From assembly GCA_963678585.2 (NCBI GenBank), contig CAXXGA010000002.1:124001-188000 (forward strand): DNA of 64,000 nt. The letters run 5' to 3'. This document shows positions 43,768-51,849 of this stretch, in pieces. Numbering within the stretch: the first letter of the stretch is position 1; each line of letters starts with the position of its first letter. Source of the DNA: Breoghania sp963678585 (GTDB lineage Bacteria > Pseudomonadota > Alphaproteobacteria > Rhizobiales > Stappiaceae). The notes under the pieces were generated by a model that saw only the letters and a list, made by a program, of their open reading frames with translations, was not told where the DNA came from and searched no databases. A program made the position numbers and the translations under genes.

Positions 43768-44628
43768 ATGATCGACGATGCTCCCTGCTACGTTCTCAAG
43801 CTGCAATGTCCCGACCGGCCCGGCATCGTCGCCGGTGTCGCCAGCGCGCTGACGCGCGGCGGGGGCAATATTCTGGAAAGCGCCCAGTTCGACGACCTGA
43901 AGACCGGCCTGTTCTTCATGCGCGTCTGCTTCACCGCGCCGCAGACCGTGCCTCTCTCCTCCTTCGAGGATCTGATCACGCCCGTCGCCAATGCCTTTGG
44001 CATGGACTGGTCGCTGCACGATCAGGCGGTGAAGCCGCGCGTTCTGATCATGGTCTCCAAGTTCGACCATTGCCTTCAGAACCTGGCCTATCGCTGGCAC
44101 ATCGGCTCGCTGCCGGCTGATATCGTCGGCATCGTCTCCAACCACGAGGAAGCGCGCTCCTGCGCCAGCCATTACGGGCTGCCCTTCCACTACTGGCCGG
44201 TGACCAAGGAAAACAAGGCGGAGCGCGAGGCGCAGCTCATCGAGTTGATCGACAAGGAGAATATCGATCTCGTCGTGCTCGCGCGCTACATGCAGGTGCT
44301 CTCAAACGATGTGTGCAGCCGTTATCCCGGTCGCATCATCAACATCCACCACTCGTTCCTGCCCGCCTTCAAGGGCGCTGCGCCTTACAGCCGGGCGCAT
44401 GAACGCGGTGTGAAGCTGATCGGGGCCACCGCCCATTATGTGACCTGCGATCTCGACGAAGGCCCGATCATCGAGCAGCACGCCGAGCGCGTGACCCATG
44501 CCAACTCGATCTCGGAACTGGTCTCCATCGGTCGCGATATCGAGGCCCGCGCGCTCTCGCGCGCCGTCGTCGCCCATTGCGAACACCGCGTGTTCATCAA
44601 CGGCATCAAGACGGTCGTCTTCTCGTAA
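43768..44628 (+). CDS. purU: Formyltetrahydrofolate deformylase
   Basis: A 286-residue enzyme that cleaves 10-formyltetrahydrofolate to formate and tetrahydrofolate, balancing the one-carbon pool. Residues 5-85 are an ACT domain (LKLQCPDRPGIVAGVASALT). The rest is the formyltransferase fold, with MVSKFDHCLQNLAYRWHIGS, VLARYMQVLSND, the substrate loop INIHHSFLPAFKGAAPY and the catalytic Asp in DLDEGPIIEQ. Length is normal. It is convergent with the next gene, with a shared hairpin in between. Confidence 0.97.
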   Translation: MIDDAPCYVLKLQCPDRPGIVAGVASALTRGGGNILESAQFDDLKTGLFFMRVCFTAPQTVPLSSFEDLITPVANAFGMDWSLHDQAVKPRVLIMVSKFDHCLQNLAYRWHIGSLPADIVGIVSNHEEARSCASHYGLPFHYWPVTKENKAEREAQLIELIDKENIDLVVLARYMQVLSNDVCSRYPGRIINIHHSFLPAFKGAAPYSRAHERGVKLIGATAHYVTCDLDEGPIIEQHAERVTHANSISELVSIGRDIEARALSRAVVAHCEHRVFINGIKTVVFS

Positions 44629-44637
44629 AAACTCAGG

Positions 44638-44661
44638 CTGGCGGGCCTAGATGCCCGCCAG
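44638..44661. terminator. Hairpin shared by convergent purU and desulfhydrase genes
   Basis: CTGGCGGGC and GCCCGCCAG form a perfect 9-bp stem around a 6-base loop (CTAGAT). The loop contains the stop codon of the minus-strand gene. No long T run follows on either strand, so its terminator strength is unsure. Confidence 0.55.
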
Positions 44662-45657
44662 TTCCTCCGCATAGGCAAAGATCGCGGGCGCGCCGCCCGT
44701 GTGCCAGAAGAGTACGGTGTCCTCCGGGCCGAATTCACCGGCCCGGATCATGGTGACAAGCGCGCCGAAAACCCGGCCGGAATAGACCGGGTCCACGAGA
44801 ATGCCCTCGCATCTCGCCAGAAGCGCAATCGCCTCGCGTTCAAGCTCTCCGACAACACCATAGCCGTCGCCCAGAAAGCGTTCGTCGAGCACGAAATCCT
44901 CGCGCGCATAGGTTCGATTGAGCCCGTGTAGCGCGGCAGTCTCATTGGTCAGCGAGGTGAGCCAGTCGGGATAGGTGAGCCCGCCGTGCTCTTCCTTGTC
45001 GATGGAGATGCCGTGGATTTTCGACGTGATTCCGTGGATCTCCGCCCCCACGACCATCCCCGCATGGGTGCCGCCGGAAGAGGACGCGAAAACGATATGG
45101 CTCGGCATGGGGCAGACGCCTGTGCGCACCTGATCGGCCAATTCCCCCATCGCGGCGACAAATCCGGATGCACCCACCGCACTTGAACCGCCATAGGGTA
45201 CGAGGCAGGGCTTGCGGCCCTGTTGCTTCAGATCTTCCACGATTTCCGGCAGGTCCTCGCCCTTGCGGTGCACGCCCGCCCAATGGATCTTCGCGCCGAA
45301 AAGCTGGTCGAGCAGCAGGTTGCCGCTTGCTTGTTCGGGGGCTTCGCCGCCAAGAACCAGATGGCATTCCATTCCTGAGATCGCGGCGGCTGCCGCCGTC
45401 TGGCGGCAATGGTTCGATTGCTGCGCGCCTGCGGTCACGACGGTATCGCAGCCCTCCGCCTGCGCCTGACCGAGCAGGAATTCGAGCTTCCGCACCTTGT
45501 TGCCGCCAATGGCGACACCCGACTGGTCGTCGCGCTTGATGAAGAGCGACGGACAGGGCCCCGTTTGCCCGAGTTTCTCGCGCAGGCGGTTGAGCGGATG
45601 AAGCGGTGTCGGGAAAAAGCCCAGTTGGGCGCGGGGAAGGTCGGCAGGCCGGGTCAT
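44647..45657 (-). CDS. D-cysteine desulfhydrase / ACC deaminase-type PLP enzyme
   Basis: A 336-residue PLP enzyme of fold type II. The binding lysine is K54 in VAIGGNKVRKLEFLLGQA; the phosphate-binding and substrate regions follow in VTAGAQQSNHCRQTAAAAAI and VPYGGSSAVGASGFVAAMGE, and SSGGTHAGMVVG. The family degrades D-cysteine to pyruvate, sulfide and ammonia or 1-aminocyclopropane-1-carboxylate to 2-oxobutyrate; the sequence shows no residue that I can use to decide with certainty. ATG 45657 has a weak ribosome site; upstream extension is unlikely. Monocistronic. Confidence 0.85.
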   Translation of the reverse strand: MTRPADLPRAQLGFFPTPLHPLNRLREKLGQTGPCPSLFIKRDDQSGVAIGGNKVRKLEFLLGQAQAEGCDTVVTAGAQQSNHCRQTAAAAAISGMECHLVLGGEAPEQASGNLLLDQLFGAKIHWAGVHRKGEDLPEIVEDLKQQGRKPCLVPYGGSSAVGASGFVAAMGELADQVRTGVCPMPSHIVFASSSGGTHAGMVVGAEIHGITSKIHGISIDKEEHGGLTYPDWLTSLTNETAALHGLNRTYAREDFVLDERFLGDGYGVVGELEREAIALLARCEGILVDPVYSGRVFGALVTMIRAGEFGPEDTVLFWHTGGAPAIFAYAEELAGI

Positions 45658-45812
45658 GGAAAGCCACCTGGATGAAGCGGATCGGGGAGGCCCAGTTTGC
45701 GCCATCGCGCGGGGCTTGCCCAGATGCTTCGCGCAAGCCGACACAGGTCGGCCCGGCCCGTATTGAACGGGCCGGGCCGGAACTCAATTTCGGCTCAATG
45801 GTTCACCGGTCC

Positions 45813-46250
45813 TCAGGCGGACGCGGCGATTTCCACCAGCGTGATCTCGAAGGTCAGATCCTCGCCTGCAAGCGGGTGGTTGGCGTCGACCTTCACGATT
45901 TCTTCGCTCAGGCTCACGACCTTGAGCGGCACCATCTGGCCGGTGGAGGTCTGCATCTGCAGATGGCAGCCCTCGGTCAGCGGAACGCTGTCCGGGATCT
46001 GCGCGCGCGGAATGTCGTGCAGTGCTTCGGGGTTGACCGGGCCGTAGGCCTCGTCGCAGGGCACCACGACGGTCTTTTCCTCGCCGATGGCCATGCCGGG
46101 GATGGCCTTGTCGAGGCCGGGAATGATCTGTCCGCCGCCAACGGTGAACTCCAGAGGGTCGCGGCCTTCGGAAGAATCAAAGACGGAACCGTCATTCAAA
46201 GATCCCTTATAGTGAATCCGTACGGTATCTCCCGATTTAACTTCGCTCAT
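45813..46250 (-). CDS. FKBP-type peptidyl-prolyl isomerase, SlyD-like
   Basis: A 145-residue cytoplasmic isomerase/chaperone. The FKBP half is present in VRIHYKGSLNDGSVFDSSEG and GGGQIIPGLDKAIPGMAIGE. The insert-in-flap domain follows, and the closing VDANHPLAGEDLTFEITLVE is the SlyD hallmark. The His-rich metal-binding tail of E. coli SlyD is absent, as in other short versions. The ATG at 46250 is the first that matches the fold; the 15-codon upstream extension does not. Confidence 0.92.
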   Translation of the reverse strand: MSEVKSGDTVRIHYKGSLNDGSVFDSSEGRDPLEFTVGGGQIIPGLDKAIPGMAIGEEKTVVVPCDEAYGPVNPEALHDIPRAQIPDSVPLTEGCHLQMQTSTGQMVPLKVVSLSEEIVKVDANHPLAGEDLTFEITLVEIAASA

Positions 46251-46774
46251 TTGGGCAACTTTCGTCTTCGATAGTGTATTTTCTGACCTGCGCAACGATG
46301 CCGGTCGGTGGACATGAAGCCTACCCTAGAAGCTCATGTGGCATTGTAAAGGCGGGCAGGGGTGGAAAGTTGCCGGAAAAATTGTCACGTGCTCCGAATT
46401 TGACCGCATAAACATTGAAATTTGGTCGTCGCGCCGCATCGTGCTAGTGCTATTACATAGAAATTCCCGTGAGGGCGTTTTGGCCTTGATGACATGCTTC
46501 TCAGTGTCTCGGCAAAACGCGGGCGATAGCGGGCCGATCCTCGGCCCGGCTTGTCGCTGTCGGCGGGGATTTTTGTTGCGGTCTCACCCCGGGGGCGGTC
46601 TTCGCCTCTTCCAACGGGGGCACTGTTCGATCCGAACGGAGCGCGTGGTCTGAGCTGGGCATCTGATGCTCCCGGCCACGCCGTGAATGCCGAGACCGTC
46701 GGGCCACACTGGCCGCGCGGTGCGCAATGCCTTCCAGCTTGCATCGTTTCCGAAATCGCGACGACGAGGACCTG
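46251..46774. other. Divergent intergenic region, no gene seen
   Basis: About 520 bases between the divergent isomerase and CoA-ligase genes. The part at 46370-46470 is less GC-rich and includes possible promoter elements (TTTGACCGCATAAACATTGA), but I see no firm hexamer pair. All open frames are shadow-like. Confidence 0.4.
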
Positions 46775-48115
46775 ATGAAACAGGATGTAAAACATCGCCC
46801 CTATTGGGATGCCGATCTGGAAACCCAGAGCCGATCCGAATGGGAGGCGATGAAACTTCGACTGCTCAAGAGCCATCTCGCCCACGCTTATGAAAACTCC
46901 CCCCACTACAAGAAGAGCTTCGATGAGGCGGGCGTCCATCCCGACGACCTGAACAGCCTCGACGACCTGAGGCGTTTCCCCACCATCGCCAAATCGACCT
47001 TGCGCGAGAGCCAGGAGGCAAAGCCCCTGCTTGGCGACGTTGCCGCGGTCCCCGAGGAGGAGGTCGTCTATATCTCCTCTTCCTCCGGCTCCACGGGCGT
47101 TCCCACCGTCTCCCCCTTCACGCAAGACGATTTCGACGGCTGGATGGATTACGAGGCGCGCCAGTTCTGGTCGTCCGGGCTCAGGCCGGAGGATCGCTAC
47201 TGCCACTCGCTGAACTTCTCGCTGTTCATCGGCGGGCCTTGCGTGCTGGGCGCACAGAAGATCGGCGCGCTCTCCATCCACGCGGGCACCGTGCCGTCGG
47301 AACGTCTCCTGACCATGCTCAAGACGTTTCAGGCGACCGCCCTTTGGACCACGCCCTCCTACGCCTGGTATCTGGGCGAGACGGCGATCAAGGAGGGCAT
47401 CGACCCGAAGACCGATCTCGCGGTCAAGCGCATCTTCGTGGCCGGCGAGCCAGGTGGCTCCATCCCGGAAACGCGCGCGCGTATCGAGGAACTGTGGGGC
47501 GCGGATGTCTACGACTATTACGGCCTGTCGGACATTTTCGGCTCCTGCGCAGGCATGTGCGAGGAAAAGGACGGCCTGCACTGGGCGGAAGACCACATCC
47601 ATGTGGAGGTGATCGACCCGGAAACCGGCGAGCCGGTGAAGGAGGGCGAGCGCGGCGAGATGGTTCTCACCACCTTGCAGAAGAAGGCGCGCCCCCTCAT
47701 CCGCTTCCGCACCGGCGATATCGTGTCCTTCACGGAAGAGCCCTGCAAATGCGGACGCACGAGCATCCGCCTGAAGGGCGTGCACGGGCGTCTCGACGAC
47801 ATGCTGCTCATTCGCGGCGTGAACATCTTCCCCTCCGACGTCGAGGCCATCATCCGCAAGGATCACGATTTCACCGGCGAATACCGTCTGATCGTCGACC
47901 GCCCGGATCACCTCGACCGCCTGACGGTGGAGGCCGAACGCGTCCACGGCTTCAACGGCACGGACGCGGAGCTTCAAAAGCGGCTGAAGGATCACATCAA
48001 GGCCGTGACGGGCGTGGGGGCTCACATCTCCATCCTCGACCCCGACACCTTGCCCCGCGCCACCCACAAGGCCAAGCGCGTGGAGGACAAGCGCGGTCAG
48101 GTCTGGACGGCGTAA
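46775..48115 (+). CDS. Phenylacetate-CoA ligase-type adenylate-forming enzyme
   Basis: A 446-residue PaaK-family enzyme that activates an aromatic acid with ATP and CoA. It begins with the family's helical lid (PYWDADLETQSRSEWEAMKL), followed by the P-loop-like ISSSSGSTGVPTVSPFTQDD, VYDYYGLSDIFGSCAGMCEE, the hinge IRFRTGDIVSFTEEPCKCGR and RLDDMLLIRGVNIFPSDVEA, and the catalytic lysine near THKAKRVEDKR. No paa operon lies around it, so the true substrate (phenylacetate, benzoate, anthranilate or another acid) is open. GAGGA precedes the ATG. It is followed by repeats and an IS. Confidence 0.9.
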   Translation: MKQDVKHRPYWDADLETQSRSEWEAMKLRLLKSHLAHAYENSPHYKKSFDEAGVHPDDLNSLDDLRRFPTIAKSTLRESQEAKPLLGDVAAVPEEEVVYISSSSGSTGVPTVSPFTQDDFDGWMDYEARQFWSSGLRPEDRYCHSLNFSLFIGGPCVLGAQKIGALSIHAGTVPSERLLTMLKTFQATALWTTPSYAWYLGETAIKEGIDPKTDLAVKRIFVAGEPGGSIPETRARIEELWGADVYDYYGLSDIFGSCAGMCEEKDGLHWAEDHIHVEVIDPETGEPVKEGERGEMVLTTLQKKARPLIRFRTGDIVSFTEEPCKCGRTSIRLKGVHGRLDDMLLIRGVNIFPSDVEAIIRKDHDFTGEYRLIVDRPDHLDRLTVEAERVHGFNGTDAELQKRLKDHIKAVTGVGAHISILDPDTLPRATHKAKRVEDKRGQVWTA

Positions 48116-48227
48116 GAAGAGAAGAGGCACGAGCCGCGTCGCCTCGGATAGGGGCGACGCGGGCGGAGGGGGAGGGCGGTCTCGTTCTGCATGACGAGAC
48201 TGTTTGTCCGCTCAGCGCAAGCGGCCC

Positions 48228-48266
48228 ATCCTTCGAGACGGCATCTGCGATGCCTCCTCAGGATGA
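48228..48266. repeat. Palindromic interspersed repeat, copy 1
   Basis: CATCCTTCGAGACG, a central GCATCTGCGATGC hairpin, then TCCTCAGGATGA. On the opposite strand it reads GTCATCCTGAGGAG ... CGTCTCGAAGGATGGGC, which has the same outer arms as the interrupted copy at 48312-49288 but a different central hairpin. It is a short hairpin repeat of the kind spread through alphaproteobacterial chromosomes. Confidence 0.75.
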
Positions 48267-48321
48267 CGTTATCGTGTTGTTATTTCGCGGGGAACCGACA
48301 ACCACCACAATGTCATCCTGA

Positions 48322-49252
48322 GTGTCTGGCCCGAAATGAGTTGAGTGATTTCAGTCGTTTGTGATTCCGTTGTTTTGAAAAGAACTGACAGGAGGCACAA
48401 AATGTGGACTGAAACCACTCGGCGACAATATGAGCGCCGCGGTCCGGGCTATGCAAGTGATCTGAGTGACGAGGAATGGCAGGTTCTTGCGCCCTATCTG
48501 CCGGCACCCAGCGGCCTCGGCCGACCCCGCACGACTTCGCTTCGTGCGGTCGTCAACGCGATCTTCTATCTGGCGCGTGCCGGTTGTCCGTGGCGCCTGC
48601 TGCCCCACGACTTTCCGCCCCGATCCACGGTGCAGCGCTACTTCTACATGTGGCGCGACACAGGGTTATGGGGCTCGATCAATCGCCAGCTCGTTGCCGT
48701 GGAGCGCCGTGCGCAGGCCCGCAGATCCCACCCCTCGGCAGGCATTATCGACAGTCAGAGCGCCCCGACCACCGAGAGCGGCGGGCCGCGCGGGCTGGAC
48801 CCGGCCAAGCGGATCAAGGGCCGCAAACGGCATATCGTCACCGACACGCAAGGCATGCTGCTGGATGTGATGGTGCATCCGGCCAACATTCAGGACGTCC
48901 ACGGAGCGGTGCCGTTGCTGCACCGGCTTCGCAAGCGCTTTCCAAAGCTCAGTCACATCTTCGCGGACCGTGTCTATCGCGGGAAGAAGCTTTTGAAAGA
49001 CCTGCAAGACTGCGGGCCGTGGAAAATCCAAATCGTCCAGAGACCTGCCGGTGTCAAAGGCTTCCAGCTGCTGCCGCGACGCTGGGTCGTGGAACGCACC
49101 TTCGCATGGCTCTCGCGCGCAAGAAGGCTCTCCAAAGACTTCGAGCGATCCGTCCAGACCGAGCAGACATGGATATATGTCGCGGGTGTGATCCTGCTCG
49201 TCAGGAGACACGCAAGGCATTGAAAACATAAACCCACTTTCGAGTCAGACTC
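48322..49252 (+). mobile_element. IS5-family insertion sequence, apparently complete
   Basis: About 931 bp. The ends GTGTCTGGCCCGAAATG (48322-48338) and, on the complement, GAGTCTGACTCGAAAGTG (from 49252) form an inverted repeat. TGA is repeated directly on both sides and fits a 3-bp T-N-A duplication, as in the IS1031 group. It carries one intact transposase gene and therefore may still move. Confidence 0.85.
48402..49223 (+). CDS. IS5-family transposase, intact
   Basis: A 273-residue DDE transposase. The N-terminal DUF4096-like part reads ASDLSDEEWQVLAPYLPAPS and AGCPWRLLPHDFPPRSTVQR. The catalytic domain shows GIIDSQSAPTTESGG (first Asp), SHIFADRVYRGKKLLKDL (second Asp) and RRWVVERTFAWLSRARRLSK with the Glu. 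No frameshift or early stop. The ATG at 48402 has AGGAGG nine bases upstream; the frame continues upstream into the inverted repeat. Confidence 0.93.
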   Translation: MWTETTRRQYERRGPGYASDLSDEEWQVLAPYLPAPSGLGRPRTTSLRAVVNAIFYLARAGCPWRLLPHDFPPRSTVQRYFYMWRDTGLWGSINRQLVAVERRAQARRSHPSAGIIDSQSAPTTESGGPRGLDPAKRIKGRKRHIVTDTQGMLLDVMVHPANIQDVHGAVPLLHRLRKRFPKLSHIFADRVYRGKKLLKDLQDCGPWKIQIVQRPAGVKGFQLLPRRWVVERTFAWLSRARRLSKDFERSVQTEQTWIYVAGVILLVRRHARH

Positions 49253-49390
49253 TGAGGAGAGCCGAAAGGCTCGTCTCGAAGGATGGGCGACTTGCTCCCC
49301 GTGCGTCGCCTGTATTTGCAGGCACAAACAGAAAGGGCGGCTCTTCGGCGCGCCATTTCCCAATTCCGACAGCTTCAAGCGAACCCGACT

Positions 49391-49503
49391 TATCAACACA
49401 GCCCAGATGGTTTCGCCGTCTTGACCACCAGTTCCAACTTGAGGCGTAGGCCGTCCATGATCACCTTGTTGCCTTCTTCCGTTGAGCCAAAACTGCCTAT
49501 CCC
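49391..49503 (-). pseudogene. Diverged duplicate of the 3' end of the MetE-like gene
   Basis: This stretch aligns with 51850-51966, the last 38 codons of the MetE-like gene, in the same direction. Long identical runs are CCGTCTTGACCACCAGTTCC and CCTTGTTGCCTTCTTCCGT, with scattered differences, small indels and no reading frame of its own. It is a remnant that was once the end of a homologous gene and now lies on the far side of the two-gene cassette. Confidence 0.8.
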
Positions 49504-49642
49504 CTGATCCAGATGTGAATTAATATTTTACTAAAATCTCTCCTATGCCCACTTGCGAAAATCTCTCGCGCCCACCATGTGATGAAAGAGTGTGTTGAAT
49601 TATCACAACGATATTATTTTCATAGTGAGGGTGGGGCATCCA

Positions 49643-50728
49643 ATGGCGGATTTTTTCGAAATAGATTTCTTGGGCGTAGAAACCAAAAAGAGTGGCGATG
49701 CTATAGCAATTCGCTACGAGCAGGCAGGCGAGACGAACATCCACGTGGTTGATGGGGGGTATGCGACTAGCGGGGAGAGCCTTCGCGACCTCATCAACAA
49801 GTACTATGGTAATCCGTCCTTTATTAATCGCGTGATCGCGACGCATAACGACGGCGATCACGCTCGGGGGCTAGTTGAAATTCTCGAGCATTTTGAGGTT
49901 GGCGAACTCTGGATGCTCCGCCCCTGGCAGTATGCCGACGAACTTATCGGGCGGTTTAATACCTACAATAGTGTGGAGCACCTGAAGGGGCGATTGCGGA
50001 AAGCTTATTCGAACCTCGCCGCGCTTGAAGAGATCGCAAATAGGAAGGGTATTCGTATCCATGAGCCGTTCCAAGGGGCAAAGATCGGCGCCTTCCACGT
50101 CATGGCTCCCACGCGTGATCGCTACCTCGAACTCATTTTGACCTCGAACAAGACCCCGGAGAGCCACGTCGAGGAATCTGCTGCCGACGGCGTCCTAAGT
50201 GCGATCTTGGAGAAGGCGAAGACAACAGTTGCCTTACTCCAGGCGGCTTGGGGAGGGGAAGCTTTCCCGGCAGAGGGAACAAGCAATGAAAACGAGATGA
50301 GCGTGGTCCAGTATGCAGTGCTGAACGGCCAGAAAATCCTGCTGACCGCCGATACAGGGCGTGACGGTCTGCAAGAAGTCATCGATTATGCGCCAAATGT
50401 CGGCTTGTCGCTTCCGGGGATCGACAAGTTTCAAGTTCCTCATCACGGCGGTCGCCACAATGTTAATGCGGATTTACTGAACAAAATTGTGGGCCCAATT
50501 CTCCCTGAACAGCATCAGGAAGGGCACTTCGCAGCGTACATTAGTTCAGCGAAGGCGGATGAAGATCATCCTCGTAAGGTCGTACAGCGCGCGCTTATCC
50601 ATCGTGGCGCAAATCTTCTCATGACCGAAGGTAAAAACATACGCACTCATGGTGGCGACGCTCCCGCACGACCGGACTACACGCCGATGGTACCTACCGC
50701 GTATCCCACTTCCTATGAAACGGTTTGA
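49643..50728 (+). CDS. ComEC-type metallo-beta-lactamase-fold protein, first gene of a two-gene cassette
   Basis: A 361-residue soluble protein with the MBL-fold metal sites: THNDGDHARGL (H68, D70, D72, H73, the HxDxDH motif), LTADTGR (D237) and VPHHGGRHN (H267, H268). The PHHGG form and the TADT strand are those of the ComEC/Rec2-type subfamily, which acts on nucleic acids or phosphodiesters; there is no membrane part in this chain. An extra helical insert lies at about 90-210. GGGTGGGG precedes the ATG at 49643. Its TGA overlaps the start of the next gene (TTGA), a tight coupling. The pair lies in lower-GC DNA flanked by a duplicated gene end. A conflict or defence function is inferred from context only. 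Confidence 0.8.
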   Translation: MADFFEIDFLGVETKKSGDAIAIRYEQAGETNIHVVDGGYATSGESLRDLINKYYGNPSFINRVIATHNDGDHARGLVEILEHFEVGELWMLRPWQYADELIGRFNTYNSVEHLKGRLRKAYSNLAALEEIANRKGIRIHEPFQGAKIGAFHVMAPTRDRYLELILTSNKTPESHVEESAADGVLSAILEKAKTTVALLQAAWGGEAFPAEGTSNENEMSVVQYAVLNGQKILLTADTGRDGLQEVIDYAPNVGLSLPGIDKFQVPHHGGRHNVNADLLNKIVGPILPEQHQEGHFAAYISSAKADEDHPRKVVQRALIHRGANLLMTEGKNIRTHGGDAPARPDYTPMVPTAYPTSYETV

Positions 50729-51555
50729 CGGTGGCGGTACAGATCCTGACCGATATAGCACAGATGTTCGACAGTTATGGTCGGAAGGCCAGACTGTTCC
50801 CAGCCCTCCTGACAATCTTTCCTTCACTTCTCGCGGTGCTGGCTTGGTTCCCGTGGTTTCTGCTTTCTAATGTCGCGGCTACACTTCTCACATTGGCGAC
50901 GTCGTGCGGACTTTTGTATGCGCTCGGCTCCTACGCACGAACCAAGGGCAAACGGATCGAGCCGAAGCTCCTGAAACGTTGGGGGGGCTGGCCGACGACA
51001 CTGCTCTTGCGACACGATAGTGAACTCGATCAGCATACCCGACTGCGGTATCACACCTATCTAGCAGGGAGGGTGCCCGGAAACCTGACTTTCCCCTCGG
51101 TTCAGGAGGAACAGGCGAGTGCTGCAGCGGCCAATGCGATTTATGATTCAGCAGTACGATGGCTGAAAGAACGAGCAAGGGGTAAAGAGTTTGCGATGGT
51201 GCATCGGGAGAACGCACAATACGGTTTCCGGCGCAATCTGCTTGGCCTCAAACCTTTTGCGCTCACTCTATGCGTCCTGACGTTAATCGCCATGACGCTT
51301 GCGATCTTTTACCGCGTCCCTGACCTTGTGGGTTTTGTAGAGACCAAGAATTTTGCTGAGCTAGCGAGAGCGGCATCCAACCTTGGACCCGCGATCCTAT
51401 CGGCATGCGCGATCAATGTGTTCGCAGTGCTTGTGTGGACCTTTGTCGTAAGCAAACGCTGGGTTCGGGAAGCCGGGAACCAGTATGCCTGCGCTCTACT
51501 CGCCGTGTGCGATATGACCTTCAGCACTAAGAACAAGAGTGAGAAGGCAGCTTAA
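50725..51555 (+). CDS. Four-helix membrane protein coupled to the MBL protein
   Basis: A 276-residue protein. Hydrophobic segments lie at about 25-46 (LFPALLTIFPSLLAVLAWFP), 49-68 (NVAATLLTLATSCGLLYALG), 178-198 (FALTLCVLTLIAMTLAIFY) and 222-243 (PAILSACAINVFAVLVWTFV). Between helices 2 and 3 is a cytoplasmic loop of about 105 residues with many charged positions and the motif NAQYGFRRNLLGLKP just before helix 3. The TTG at 50725 overlaps the MBL stop; a GTG two codons later is an alternative. I know no family name. As the last gene of a two-gene cassette it could be a membrane-damaging effector released by the MBL enzyme, or a membrane anchor for it; both are guesses. Confidence 0.75.
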   Translation: MTVAVQILTDIAQMFDSYGRKARLFPALLTIFPSLLAVLAWFPWFLLSNVAATLLTLATSCGLLYALGSYARTKGKRIEPKLLKRWGGWPTTLLLRHDSELDQHTRLRYHTYLAGRVPGNLTFPSVQEEQASAAAANAIYDSAVRWLKERARGKEFAMVHRENAQYGFRRNLLGLKPFALTLCVLTLIAMTLAIFYRVPDLVGFVETKNFAELARAASNLGPAILSACAINVFAVLVWTFVVSKRWVREAGNQYACALLAVCDMTFSTKNKSEKAA

Positions 51556-51784
51556 TTTCCGGAGGGGGAGGCTGCGAGTCGAAACTCGATATCGCTATGC
51601 GCAATGGAAAGCTGATCCTCCTCGCGAAAGTGACATCTTGTTCAGCTTTTGAGGCAACTCTTTACGTTGGCATTATTAGGCACATATCCCCGCTTCCTTA
51701 CGACGCGAGTTTTATAGGCGAAGGTCCATTCTTCCCGCAGAACGCCTTAGGTGAGGACTGCCATCGGCTCCATCCCCCCACACA

Positions 51785-51813
51785 CAAAACAGCCCCCACC
51801 ACCCGGCAGGGGC
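51785..51813 (-). terminator. Rho-independent terminator of the MetE-like gene
   Basis: On the minus strand GCCCCTGCC and GGTGGGGGC form a 9-bp stem (two G-T pairs) with a GGGT loop, followed by TGTTTTGTG. It lies 37 bases after the MetE-like stop and marks the native right side of the cassette insertion. Confidence 0.8.
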
Positions 51814-51849
51814 CGCTCTCATTTTTCGGCTAATTCCGGAGCAAGCCGT

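Larger units (their letters stand above)
48312..49288. repeat. Palindromic interspersed repeat, copy 2, split by an IS
   Basis: The left piece GTCATCCTGAG (48312-48322) and the right piece CTGAGGAGAGCCGAAAGGCT plus CGTCTCGAAGGATGGGC (49252-49288) join, after removal of the IS and one CTGAG, to a complete repeat with the same arms as copy 1. The five bases CTGAG (or the TGA inside it) are present on both sides, as expected for a target duplication. Confidence 0.75.

Noticed and set aside
48322..49252. IS and MBL cassette as one composite transposon
   Set aside because: Only one IS copy is present and the far side of the cassette ends at a native gene terminator without a second IS end.
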